DNA from: Nibrella saemangeumensis
GTDB taxonomy: Bacteria; Bacteroidota; Bacteroidia; Cytophagales; Spirosomataceae
Reading direction: 5' to 3'
Assembly: GCF_039541915.1 (NCBI RefSeq)
Contig: NZ_BAABHD010000072.1
Location: forward strand, 1 to 64,000
Length of the DNA stretch: 64,000 nt
The notes below the pieces were generated by a model. The model made no database searches. It saw only the letters and a list, made by a program, of their open reading frames with translations, and had not been told where the DNA came from. The translations under genes were made by a program, and so were the position numbers. Below, piece by piece: positions 9,018 to 18,700 of the stretch. Each line of letters begins with the position of its first letter. Positions within the stretch are counted from its first letter, which is position 1.

Positions 9018-10665
9018 TGTGGAGCCAAGAAGTGTCCTGCTTCCAGACAAGCTGCGACATGAGCTGCAGCTTGATTCGAAATTGGGTGCGGGAAACTTTA
9101 TGTACGTTGCATACAATGCCAATCCCAATAGGGACGTGGTAAATATTTTCCTGCACCAGCCCTTCAAGACTTTTTATGGAGCTACTGTTGAATCGTTCTC
9201 AATTGAAACACTAAAGGAAACTGCCGAGCGCTATGCAGCCTGGTACCTTCAGCAGGGCGTCAAAGCTAAAGACCCTGTAGCAGTATATTTTGATGAAGGC
9301 GGCAAGTACCTTGTGCATTATGTTGCGCTCACCAGCCTAGGTGCCATTCCGATCCTTACTAATGGCGCAATGCCTCTCCCGGTTGCTGCACGCCATTTTA
9401 AGCGAACAGGAGCTGTTGGCATATTTACGGATGATCCGCGTTATGAAGGACTGCTTGAGCAATTTACAGATACAGAGATCTTGTTCCTGGTAACGGATGA
9501 CAATATAGGGCATTCTGAAATTCAGCCCTTGCCTGCTCATTTCCCATACGAACATCATAGCAGTGACCCAGTGATGATCACGCATTCATCCGGAACAACA
9601 GGGGTTCCCAAAGCAGTGCTATTGCAACACGGCAGATGGTTCCATGGTATCAGGCAATTGCTGGGACTGCCGCCGGCGCAAGGTGTGGATCGCTATCTTT
9701 CATCTCTGCCGTCGTCACACAACGCAGCTATCGCTTATGCCATACATGCTATATTGAACGGTTCGGAGCTGGTAATTATGTCTGAAAGAAGCGGAGTTGC
9801 CGTAGCAGCAGCTATTGAGGAGTACAAGCCTTCAACAGTAATATCATTCCCGCAGACTTTTGTGGAGTTAAGTGAAATATGCGATGCTTATGACCTAAAC
9901 AGTATTTCAGCCTGGATAAATAGCGGCGATGCTGCGCATGAAACGCACATCAGGAAGCTAGTGAACCACGGCTTTCATTACCGGGGCGGCCAGCGCATAA
10001 AAGGCTCTCAATTTGTTGACGGGCTGGGCTCATCAGAAATGGGGCATTCAAGCTTTCGCATCATTCATACCCTTTACACCAACAACTATGATAGGTGTGT
10101 AGGTCTGCCGCAGAAATGGGTGGAAGCAACCATTCTTGACGAGCATGGCTACGAGCTGCCACAGGGCAGAATAGGTATGCTGGGCGTAAGATCGGAAAGC
10201 ATTACTGAAGGATACTGGAATGATTCGGTGCTTACGCACCGCTCGCGCCTGAAAGGCTATTTCCTGACCGGTGACCTTGCCTACAAGGATCATCTCGGCT
10301 GCTTTTACCATGTTGACCGTATAACGGATGCCGTACTTACCAAAGACGGATGGTTCTATACCCTGCAAAATGAAGAGTTGCTAATGAAAGAGCATGCCGA
10401 GATTGCCGACTGCACGATTATTGGCATTCCGGCTGAGGATAATGTACAGCAATTGGTGGCTTTTGTAAGGTTATCAAAAGAGAGCAAGATTACAGAAGAG
10501 GAATATCTGCAACAACTAAACGCCGATTTAAAGGCAAAAGGCAGGCCGTTACTATCGCAATTGAAAACGGTAGGAAAGGATGAAGTGCCTGTGGGCATTA
10601 CAGGCAAGGTATTGAAGCAACTATTGAAACAAAAGTTTAAAGAACAAAGCACTCGCAGCACATAA
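8995..10665 (+). CDS. Stand-alone AMP-forming acyl/aryl ligase
   Basis: A 556-residue ANL-superfamily enzyme that adenylates a carboxylic acid. It has the P-loop HSSGTTGVPKA (about residues 196-206), the GLGSSEMG motif, TGDLAYKDHLGCFYHVDR with the hinge Asp, and the C-terminal PVGITGKVLK with the catalytic Lys near 537. There is no carrier domain, so it makes an acyl-CoA or loads a carrier in trans. Possible substrates are 3-amino-4-hydroxybenzoate or a separate acyl group added later. ATG 8995 lies inside the previous gene; ATG 9004 is also possible. An OsmC-like gene starts 7 bases after its stop. Confidence 0.85.
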   Translation: MRLMQSINVEPRSVLLPDKLRHELQLDSKLGAGNFMYVAYNANPNRDVVNIFLHQPFKTFYGATVESFSIETLKETAERYAAWYLQQGVKAKDPVAVYFDEGGKYLVHYVALTSLGAIPILTNGAMPLPVAARHFKRTGAVGIFTDDPRYEGLLEQFTDTEILFLVTDDNIGHSEIQPLPAHFPYEHHSSDPVMITHSSGTTGVPKAVLLQHGRWFHGIRQLLGLPPAQGVDRYLSSLPSSHNAAIAYAIHAILNGSELVIMSERSGVAVAAAIEEYKPSTVISFPQTFVELSEICDAYDLNSISAWINSGDAAHETHIRKLVNHGFHYRGGQRIKGSQFVDGLGSSEMGHSSFRIIHTLYTNNYDRCVGLPQKWVEATILDEHGYELPQGRIGMLGVRSESITEGYWNDSVLTHRSRLKGYFLTGDLAYKDHLGCFYHVDRITDAVLTKDGWFYTLQNEELLMKEHAEIADCTIIGIPAEDNVQQLVAFVRLSKESKITEEEYLQQLNADLKAKGRPLLSQLKTVGKDEVPVGITGKVLKQLLKQKFKEQSTRST

Positions 10666-10672
10666 CTACCAT

Positions 10673-11134
10673 ATGAATATGAAGGTTTATGAAGGATTTT
10701 TTTTCGAAGCAAGCGGAAATTGGCAACAGGGGTTGGAAGGATCGGGTCATATTATGACAACCTCTTTTGAGAGCCCTATCGGCGCACCTGTATCCATGGG
10801 CGGCAAAGGTGTCGGCACGAATCCAGAGGACTTGATGGTGGCGGCAGCCGCAAGCTGCCAGCTGCTCACACTGGCCGCCATAATGCAATTCAATAAGATT
10901 CCATTTAACAATATTACCATTACCAGCAGGGGTGCCTTCAGATTTACGAAAGCAGGTCCAGAGCTGACACGCATAGAGCACTGTCCGGAGATTTGGCTGA
11001 ACCAAGAAGAATATGACCGCTCCGCTGCAACAATAAAGAAGTTCTTTTCATTGGCTGAGAAATCATGCCTGGTCTCCAAAGCCATTCAAAACAATGTTGA
11101 AGTTGTGGTAAAAGGATGCATTCAGTATGAATAA
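10673..11134 (+). CDS. OsmC/Ohr-family protein
   Basis: A 153-residue protein of the OsmC/Ohr fold, whose known members reduce organic hydroperoxides with two Cys residues. Both are present: Cys62 in AAAASCQLL and Cys132 in EKSCLVSKAI. NPEDLMVAAAASC is the family's central helix. It sits between the ligase (7 bases) and the first megasynthase (8-base overlap), so it is co-translated with the pathway. A peroxide-protection role for an easily oxidised aminophenol product, or a tailoring role, would both fit; neither is shown by the sequence. Confidence 0.82.
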   Translation: MNMKVYEGFFFEASGNWQQGLEGSGHIMTTSFESPIGAPVSMGGKGVGTNPEDLMVAAAASCQLLTLAAIMQFNKIPFNNITITSRGAFRFTKAGPELTRIEHCPEIWLNQEEYDRSAATIKKFFSLAEKSCLVSKAIQNNVEVVVKGCIQYE

Positions 11135-14100
11135 GGTTTATGCTATGACGCTGCCATCAGTATGCATGCCCGAAATCGAACATGCTGGTGTGTATGATCA
11201 CGTAGAGATAGTCCTCGGCAGCAAGGTCACGAAAAAAGTGGAGTCATTTTGCGCAAAACACAGTGCTGATACAGATACGGTCATACTGTCGGCCTTCTTT
11301 GCTCTGTTAGTAAAATACCTAGATGCGCGCAAGACCATACTACACGTCCTTATAGACAGCCGCAGCTTAATTCTCACACTGCAAAATGCACAGCAGAATA
11401 ATTTTTGCTGGCTCATAGATTCATTGAACGGGCAGCTGCGAGGGAAGCAGAGTATATCCAGCAGCAGCGACGTCGCATATCCTTTTGTCTTTGTGGCCGA
11501 TAACCAGAGCATTGAAAACAATGCAGGTATAATAACGCTGGTGGCAGAGCCAGAAGATGGAGGTAAGGCAAAAATGGTGTTTGACAAAACTGCTGTGCCA
11601 CGCTGGTATGTGCAGCAGTGGGCAAAGCATTTAGCACAGCTGCTATACCGGTTGTGTGATCATCCGTATAAGTCATTACCTGAAATTGAATTACTTTCTG
11701 AAAAGGAGCAGCGGCAGTTGCTAACCCTTGCAGAAGGACCAAAAATAGATTATCCTACTGATACCATTTACCAGCTTTTTGAAAAACAGGTGGCGGCTTC
11801 CCCAGATCGTATTGCGGTTAAAGGCAATTCCATATATGGTGAAAGTATTTCTATTCCGTACCGGCAGCTTCATCAACAGGTGGAAGCTCTTGCTTCCAAG
11901 ATACAAGGCATGGTCATGGCAGGGAGGCAGGCCATTGGTGTGTACCTTCCTCGGTCTGTAGAATCGTTGATCTGCTTGCTGGCAATAGCGAAAACAGGTG
12001 GGCTGTATGTCCCGCTGGACGCTGCATTTCCGTTAACTTATGTAAAGCAAATCGCGGACGATGCGGGGTTGAAGATCATTGTTAGCAGTAAGGTACATGA
12101 GAAAGATGCCGCTTCGCTTGCAAATGAGCTCATCTGTATTGATGGGGAGTACGAAACAACAATGCCTCCTGCTCCACAGGCAAACATCACGATTGATTCC
12201 CTACTGCTCATCATGTACACTTCCGGGTCGACAGGAAAGCCAAAAGGCGTGATGCATGTCCAGCGCCAGGTAGTGAACCGCCTGCACTGGATGTGGAAGG
12301 ACTATCCATTTAAGGCAACCGATATCTTAGGCCAGCGATCATCGGTAAATGTAATGCCCTGTATGTGGGAAATGCTGGGAGGATTGTTGAAAGGGATTAC
12401 CACGGTTATTATACCAACAGAGCTGCAACGTGAGCCTAAAGCTTTTGCGCAATTCATTTTCGAGCACCGGATAAGTTTCATCACGCTGAACCCATCGTTG
12501 CTAAAAGCCGTGCTGCAGTACGATGAATGCGCTGTGTTGCTTGCCTCCTTGCGAATAGTAATCGTAGGTGGTGAAATATTGCAGCACCAACTGCTCTGTC
12601 GGTTTAGGGACCGTATACCGCAGGCTACACTTGTAAACGATTTTGGCGCTACGGAGGTGAATACTATCCTGCATGCTGCATTTACACCTTCGCAGCCACT
12701 TGACCAAGTGAATCCTGCCGCGGGTAGGCCTATTTCCAACATCAGCGCCTACATACTTGGCAAGGACATGCAGTTGCTTCCACCTGGCATGCCGGGTGAA
12801 TTGTGCGTGAGCGGACACTCGATGGCCACAGGATACTATAAAAATGAAGATCAGACGAAGAAAAGATTTCCGGTTCATCCTTTATTGGGCAGGTTGTACC
12901 GCACCGGCGATATGGGGATGGTGTTGCCGGGAGGGCAAATAGAAATGAAAGGCCGTTTGGACGGCGCCATCAAAATCAATGGCTTTCTTGTTGAAACCAC
13001 GCAGATTGAGCATGCGGTACAAGACATTCCAGGAGTGAAAAAGTGTGCCGTTGTGGCAAGAACATTAAAAAGTGGCAAGCATCAGCTTCATGCATTTGTT
13101 GAAACCATAGATGGTAACTCGCTACTAGGGCTCCGACAGCAGCTAGGCGAAATGCTTCCTTGGTATATGTTGCCTGCTGCATTCCATTTTATGCAGGTAT
13201 TACCCCTGAGACCCAATGGCAAAACAGACAGGGTGACATTGCTAGAGATGACTGATATCCAGCCGATACAGTCCAATATGGAAGAAGAGCGGTCTGTACT
13301 TCAAACAATTTACCGATACGTGGCGGCCATACTAGAAATACAGGAATCTGCTGTTCCGCCCGGCAAGCCGTTCTTTGATATAGGTTTGGATTCGATGGGA
13401 GCAATAACGCTGGTGCAGCTACTTGAAAAAACTTACAAGCTTAGCCTGCCCGTCTCAACACTGTTCGATCATCCTACACCACAAAAGCTAAGCAGCCACC
13501 TCTTAGGATTGATCAACAGCATTACACCGCTTCTGGCACCACAAGCTCCTGCTACTGAAGATTCGGTAATTAAGCGTGATACAGATATTGCCGTTCTCGG
13601 TATTTCCGGCAGGTTCCCCAAAGCCGCCAACGCGAGCGCATTCTGGAAAAATTTATTGGATGCAAGAGACTGCGTGGAGGAAATTCCGGCTGAAAGATGG
13701 GATGTAACCGGCATATACGATCCTGACCCTAGCAAGAAAGGCAAGTCCCTCAGCAAATGGGCAGGCTTGTTAAGCGGTATAGACCAGTTTGAACCGCTGT
13801 TTTTCAATTTGTCTCCACAGGAAGCGCGCCTTATGGATCCGCAACACCGCATGATGCTGATGGAGGCATGGAATGCGCTGGAAGACGCGGGCTATACCCC
13901 GGATGCGCTTTCCGATTTGCAGGTAGGGGTTTACATCGGCGCAAAGAAAGGAGACTACGATTCATTGTTTGCGGAAGATATTACTCCTTCGGCAGAAACG
14001 CTCATTGGCAATGATGCGGCTGTGCTCAGTGCACGCTTGTCATATTTTCTGAACTTTCATGGTCCTAACCTGACCATTGACACTGCCTGTTCCTCCTCGC

Positions 14101-15758
14101 TTGTAGCGGTGCACCTCGCATGTCAGGCAATACAAAATGGAGAGATTGACATGGCGCTAGTTGGCGGGGTATGCATAAACCATGCGGCATCATTTTACGT
14201 GGCCACCAGTAGGCTTGGCATTTTTTCTGCCACCGGGAAATGCCGCGCTTTTGATAATAGTGCCGACGGCTTTGTGCACGGTGAAGGTGCCGCCTTTGTA
14301 CTGTTGCGACCATTGGCCGATGCGAAAAGGAATAACGATTATATCTATGGGGTGATTAAGGCCACAGCGGTAAATCACGGTGGTCGCGCCAATGGGTTGG
14401 CTTCTCCGGGTGCTGCGGCCCAATCTGCCGTGCAACTTCAGGCCTATCAACGATACGGCATCAACCCTGAAAATATTTCCTATGTGGAAGCACATGGCAC
14501 GGGAACGCGATTGGGTGATCCTATAGAGATAGATGCGCTGACACAATCATTCAGGAAATATACGCGCGGCAGCCAATTCTGTGGCATTGGCTCAGTAAAG
14601 ACGAACATCGGCCACCTGACGGCTGCGGCAGGGATAACAGGGCTGATCAAGGTGCTGCTTTCACTTAGGCACAAGGTATTGCCCCCATCACTTCACTTCT
14701 CAAATCCCAATGAACATATTCGGTTCAAGGAAAGCCCATTCTATGTAGTCATGGAAAAGCGGGATTGGAAGTCTGCTAGCGGCCGGCCCCTGCAGGCCGC
14801 CATCAATTCATTCGGCATGGGTGGCACCAACGCCCATTGTGTAGTGCAGGAAGCGCCGCAGCAGGGGCAGGATCAACTTATAATTCCTTGGTACTTGGTG
14901 CCTTTAAGCGCAAGAACTCCGGCATCACTTTTATCCAGAATAAAGGAGCTACATGACTGGTTGCAGGAAAATCCAAATGCATCGCTACACAGCATTGCTT
15001 ACACTTTATGCGTTGGCAGGGTGTTCTTTCCTTTTTATCAATTGTTCCTTGTTAGCAGCATGCAGGATCTAACCGGGCAGTTAGCGCAGGCCTGGGACAA
15101 GCCATTGTTCTTAGAAATACAGCCGGCATCCAAAAGGGTCGCAGAGCAACCAATGACGAATGCACGAGAGGATGCTCGACAATATTATGTTCAGCTGCTA
15201 TCGCTTAAGGCTTGGATTGAAGAAGGGGGTAGGCCTGACTGGCAAGCGCTATTCGCAAAAACACCGGCTAACAGGATGCCATTGCCTGCCTACTCTTTTA
15301 ACACGCAAAGCTACTGGGTAGGTACGCCTGCGATAAAAAAAGCCGATGAGCCCATGCCCGAGTCGACGGGCGGCAACGGCACTGGAAAGGAAGGGAATAC
15401 CGCAGAAGAAATATTGGTAAACTCAGTGGCCAGGCTGCTGGAGGTTTCTATGGAGCAACTGGCATTTTCCGTTTCGTTAGCTAATTACGGTTTCGATTCT
15501 ATTAAGGCCATGACGCTCAAATATGAACTGGAACAATCGCTGAAGCGTGAAATAAACATGGAGCATTTGAATCCGCATAATACGTTGGATGAGGTATTGC
15601 AAGGTATCCGTGGCGCAGAACCTGTTGCAGAAAATATTTCAATACAGGAGTTGGTTAATAAATTCCTTAATGATCAGCTTGAAATAGAAACGGTGGACAG
15701 CGCTTTGCTGGATAAAATATATGCATACATGGAAAATATCTCAAGCGGAAAGTTATAA
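11127..15758 (+). CDS. Hybrid NRPS-PKS: (C)-A-PCP-KS-ACP
   Basis: A 1543-residue megasynthase. Residues 1-205 look like only the second half of a condensation domain; the half with HHxxxDG is missing. An adenylation domain follows (about 210-700) with TSGSTGKPKG at 365 and YRTGD. The residue aligning with the usual Asp235 is Met410 (read by eye against GrsA as M-P-W-T-I-G-D), so a normal alpha-amino acid is unlikely and an aryl acid likely. Next come a carrier domain (Ser756 in GLDS), a ketosynthase (about 805-1235: Cys988 in DTACSSS, then HGTGT and NIGH), a KS-flanking linker ending LPAYSFNTQSYW, and an ACP (Ser1458 in GFDS). No AT, KR or DH: the malonyl unit comes in trans and stays a beta-ketone. 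Predicted role: starter loading and first extension. Confidence 0.92.
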   Translation: MNKVYAMTLPSVCMPEIEHAGVYDHVEIVLGSKVTKKVESFCAKHSADTDTVILSAFFALLVKYLDARKTILHVLIDSRSLILTLQNAQQNNFCWLIDSLNGQLRGKQSISSSSDVAYPFVFVADNQSIENNAGIITLVAEPEDGGKAKMVFDKTAVPRWYVQQWAKHLAQLLYRLCDHPYKSLPEIELLSEKEQRQLLTLAEGPKIDYPTDTIYQLFEKQVAASPDRIAVKGNSIYGESISIPYRQLHQQVEALASKIQGMVMAGRQAIGVYLPRSVESLICLLAIAKTGGLYVPLDAAFPLTYVKQIADDAGLKIIVSSKVHEKDAASLANELICIDGEYETTMPPAPQANITIDSLLLIMYTSGSTGKPKGVMHVQRQVVNRLHWMWKDYPFKATDILGQRSSVNVMPCMWEMLGGLLKGITTVIIPTELQREPKAFAQFIFEHRISFITLNPSLLKAVLQYDECAVLLASLRIVIVGGEILQHQLLCRFRDRIPQATLVNDFGATEVNTILHAAFTPSQPLDQVNPAAGRPISNISAYILGKDMQLLPPGMPGELCVSGHSMATGYYKNEDQTKKRFPVHPLLGRLYRTGDMGMVLPGGQIEMKGRLDGAIKINGFLVETTQIEHAVQDIPGVKKCAVVARTLKSGKHQLHAFVETIDGNSLLGLRQQLGEMLPWYMLPAAFHFMQVLPLRPNGKTDRVTLLEMTDIQPIQSNMEEERSVLQTIYRYVAAILEIQESAVPPGKPFFDIGLDSMGAITLVQLLEKTYKLSLPVSTLFDHPTPQKLSSHLLGLINSITPLLAPQAPATEDSVIKRDTDIAVLGISGRFPKAANASAFWKNLLDARDCVEEIPAERWDVTGIYDPDPSKKGKSLSKWAGLLSGIDQFEPLFFNLSPQEARLMDPQHRMMLMEAWNALEDAGYTPDALSDLQVGVYIGAKKGDYDSLFAEDITPSAETLIGNDAAVLSARLSYFLNFHGPNLTIDTACSSSLVAVHLACQAIQNGEIDMALVGGVCINHAASFYVATSRLGIFSATGKCRAFDNSADGFVHGEGAAFVLLRPLADAKRNNDYIYGVIKATAVNHGGRANGLASPGAAAQSAVQLQAYQRYGINPENISYVEAHGTGTRLGDPIEIDALTQSFRKYTRGSQFCGIGSVKTNIGHLTAAAGITGLIKVLLSLRHKVLPPSLHFSNPNEHIRFKESPFYVVMEKRDWKSASGRPLQAAINSFGMGGTNAHCVVQEAPQQGQDQLIIPWYLVPLSARTPASLLSRIKELHDWLQENPNASLHSIAYTLCVGRVFFPFYQLFLVSSMQDLTGQLAQAWDKPLFLEIQPASKRVAEQPMTNAREDARQYYVQLLSLKAWIEEGGRPDWQALFAKTPANRMPLPAYSFNTQSYWVGTPAIKKADEPMPESTGGNGTGKEGNTAEEILVNSVARLLEVSMEQLAFSVSLANYGFDSIKAMTLKYELEQSLKREINMEHLNPHNTLDEVLQGIRGAEPVAENISIQELVNKFLNDQLEIETVDSALLDKIYAYMENISSGKL

Positions 15759-15763
15759 CAACT

Positions 15764-18700
15764 ATGGCAGCATTCAACCAACTGAGTGACGATGAAAAGC
15801 GCAGACAGCTGATTGCCTTAAAAAACAGGCTGACAAAGGATGCCAGTCAATCTGCGGCGAAGCAGACTTATGGACCGCTCCCTGCCGCTTTACCAGACCA
15901 GGAGAACAGGTACAAGCCTTTTCCGCTGGCAGATATCCAAGCCAGCTATTTTGCCGGCCGTCACCTGTTGCCACCGAATGAGCGTGTAGGCTGTCACTCC
16001 TATCTTGAATTTGAGGTGCGGGAGGCCGATCTCGCCAGGATGGAATCTGCTTGGAACAAGTTAGTGCGGCACCACGATATGCTGCGAACCATTATACTAA
16101 AGAACGGCCAGCAGCAGATACAGCAGGAAACGCCGCATTATAACATCCAGTGCTATGTGTTTAACGACCACTGTCTGGACGGGCATTTACAGCTTGTAAG
16201 AGAGGAGATGTCGCATAAACATTACGGCGCCGGCGAATGGCCATTGTTTGATGTCAGGGCAACCGTTCATGGCGATGTCACAACCTTTCATGTGAGCATA
16301 GACTCCTGGATCACAGATGGGCCAAGCGCCTTTATGCTTTTTCAACAATGGCGGCAGCTATACATTGGTGGGGTTGAGCCAGAAACGATTAGTATCAGCT
16401 TCCGTGATTATATGCTGGCAAGCCGCAAGGTGGAGCAGCATCCTTTGTACAAAAAGCACTTAGCTTTCTGGCAGAGCAAGCTAAGTACTTTAAAAGGAGG
16501 ACCAGCGCTTCCATACTGCAAGAACTCATCGGTTAAGAATATTGCAGAACGCATCAGGCTGGAATACAACACGGATGAACAGGCGTGGCAGAATATAAAA
16601 TCGGCAGCACAGGAGATGGAAGTATCGCCAACGACCCTGCTGCTCACCTTGTTCGTTAATGTGCTCAGGGAGTTTAGCAGCGTCAATGAATTTGCCATTG
16701 TGCTCACCACCACCAGCCGCTTGCCGTTGCATGTCGACGTAACCAAGCTCTTCGGCCCCTTTACTTCTACCAGTATTTTTTACGCGGTCCACGATTCTTC
16801 GGCCTCATTACCCAATCAAGCAAAGGCTGTTCAAAAGCAATTGTGGGAGGATCTTGATCACAGCCTGGTAAGTGGCATTGCTGCTATGCGCGCAGTGTCA
16901 GCTGGAACGATTGCTCCTGCCATACCCGTAGTATTTACCAGCCTGCTCAACAGTAAAAAGGAAGCTGGCAGCTGGCTGGATACCCAAACGTACGGGGTAG
17001 CCCAAACGCCGCAGGTGCTGCTGGACCATCAATTAATGGAAAAGGCCGGGTGCCTGCATGTGAGATGGGATGTAGCGCACAATTATTTTGAAAATGATTT
17101 TACAAGGACTTTGTTTGATGCATTTTGCAGCAGCCTGCATGTATTAAAAAAGGGAGAGCCTGTGGAAGATATTGGTGCTGCTGAATTCAGATTTCCATCT
17201 ATTGATTACAATTCGCCTGTACCTGCAGAACCATTCTCTTTAACTTCCTTACAGCAAAGCTACCTTGCGCACAAGCTGCATCCGGATAAGAAGCCAACTA
17301 TCGTTTACCAAGAATTTGAAGTTCGGGAATTCGACGTGGCGCGCTTTGACGAGGCCATCGGTAAACTGGTGTGCATGCATCCCGCATTGCATACTATATT
17401 TACCGGAAAGGGAAGCCAGTATGTAAGCCCTGGAGTATGCTGTTTTGTAACCCCGCTCAACAGCCTGGTTGAACTGCCGGAAGCTGAGCAGCAAGCGCAA
17501 CTTGATGCTACCCGCATGGAAATGAGCGGCAGGTTCTTTTCCATAAAGACTTGGCCGTATTTCGATATCAGGATTTCAGTAGTGGTGCCTGGCAAAGCCA
17601 TAGTGCACATTGCACTTGATATGATGATAGCGGATGGTTTCAGCGTGCTGCTGCTCTACAGCCAACTATTTTCGCTTTATGCAGGTGAGGCACAGGAGAT
17701 CCCTGAAATGCGGCTTACGCAGAGTAACTATGTGCATGCGCTTGATTCAAAAAAAGATGGGGCACTGTATGAGCTCTCAAGAAAATACTGGAACGGCAAA
17801 ATAAAAACCCTGCATAAGGGGCCTGCATTGCCACTATTAGCCGGCAGAGCTCATGTCAAGTTACCTGTGCGTATAAGCGACTATTGTAGTGAATGGAATA
17901 TATTAAGGCAAAAAGCCCTTGCATTAAATGTGCAGCCGGCGGCTATATTGCTGGCATTGTATGCTGAGGTAATAGCTGCATGGTCAAATACACCCGTCTT
18001 CAGCATTGTATGTGTGGACTACGAGCATCGCAGAAGGCTGGTAGGAAGCGAGGCATTGCTGGGCGATATGACTAACCTATGCTGGATCACATCCGAAGGG
18101 AAGAGCTTTACGGATAAAGTCGTAGCTGCAAACAGGCAGTTGATATCGGACCAACGTAATAGCCGGGTAAGTGGCATAGAGGGTTTTAGACAGAATGCAT
18201 CTGATGGGAAGGCAACATCCCTTTCCTTCCCTGTGGTGTTCACCAATTGTCTTGACCTGCCTCCAACGCCATTGCCTGCATCCGTAACGCCGCTTACCGG
18301 CTTATCAAACACGCCGATGGTTTTGCTGGACCTGTTTGTTTATGAACAGGCTGGTGTGCTCCATTGTAACTGGGATTATGATGGCGCACAGCTATCCGCG
18401 GACCTTGCAAGAGGAATTTCTACTGCTTTTCACGAAATGGCCGGCAAGCTATGTACTGATACTGACTTTTGGCAGCAGGAGCGATTGGTACAGCAGGCAG
18501 ATCAGTCTTTCAATAGCAATGCCTTGTCCCTACAGCAGCGGCTGGAACTGCTGACGCAATGGAACAATACTGATTGCGATTATAACCGCAACATTTGCCT
18601 GCACCGCCTTTTTGAGGAACAGGCTGAGCGCGTTCCGGAAAATATTGCTACCGTCACCTCGGAAAGCATGCTCACGTATAGAGAGCTAAATGGCAGGGCC

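Noticed and set aside
14190..14546. Open frames opposite the ketosynthase region
   Set aside because: Antisense shadows of a strongly conserved coding region.
15764..18500. Two ordinary condensation domains
   Set aside because: Both carry DxxxxDxxS instead of HHxxxDG, the mark of heterocyclisation domains.
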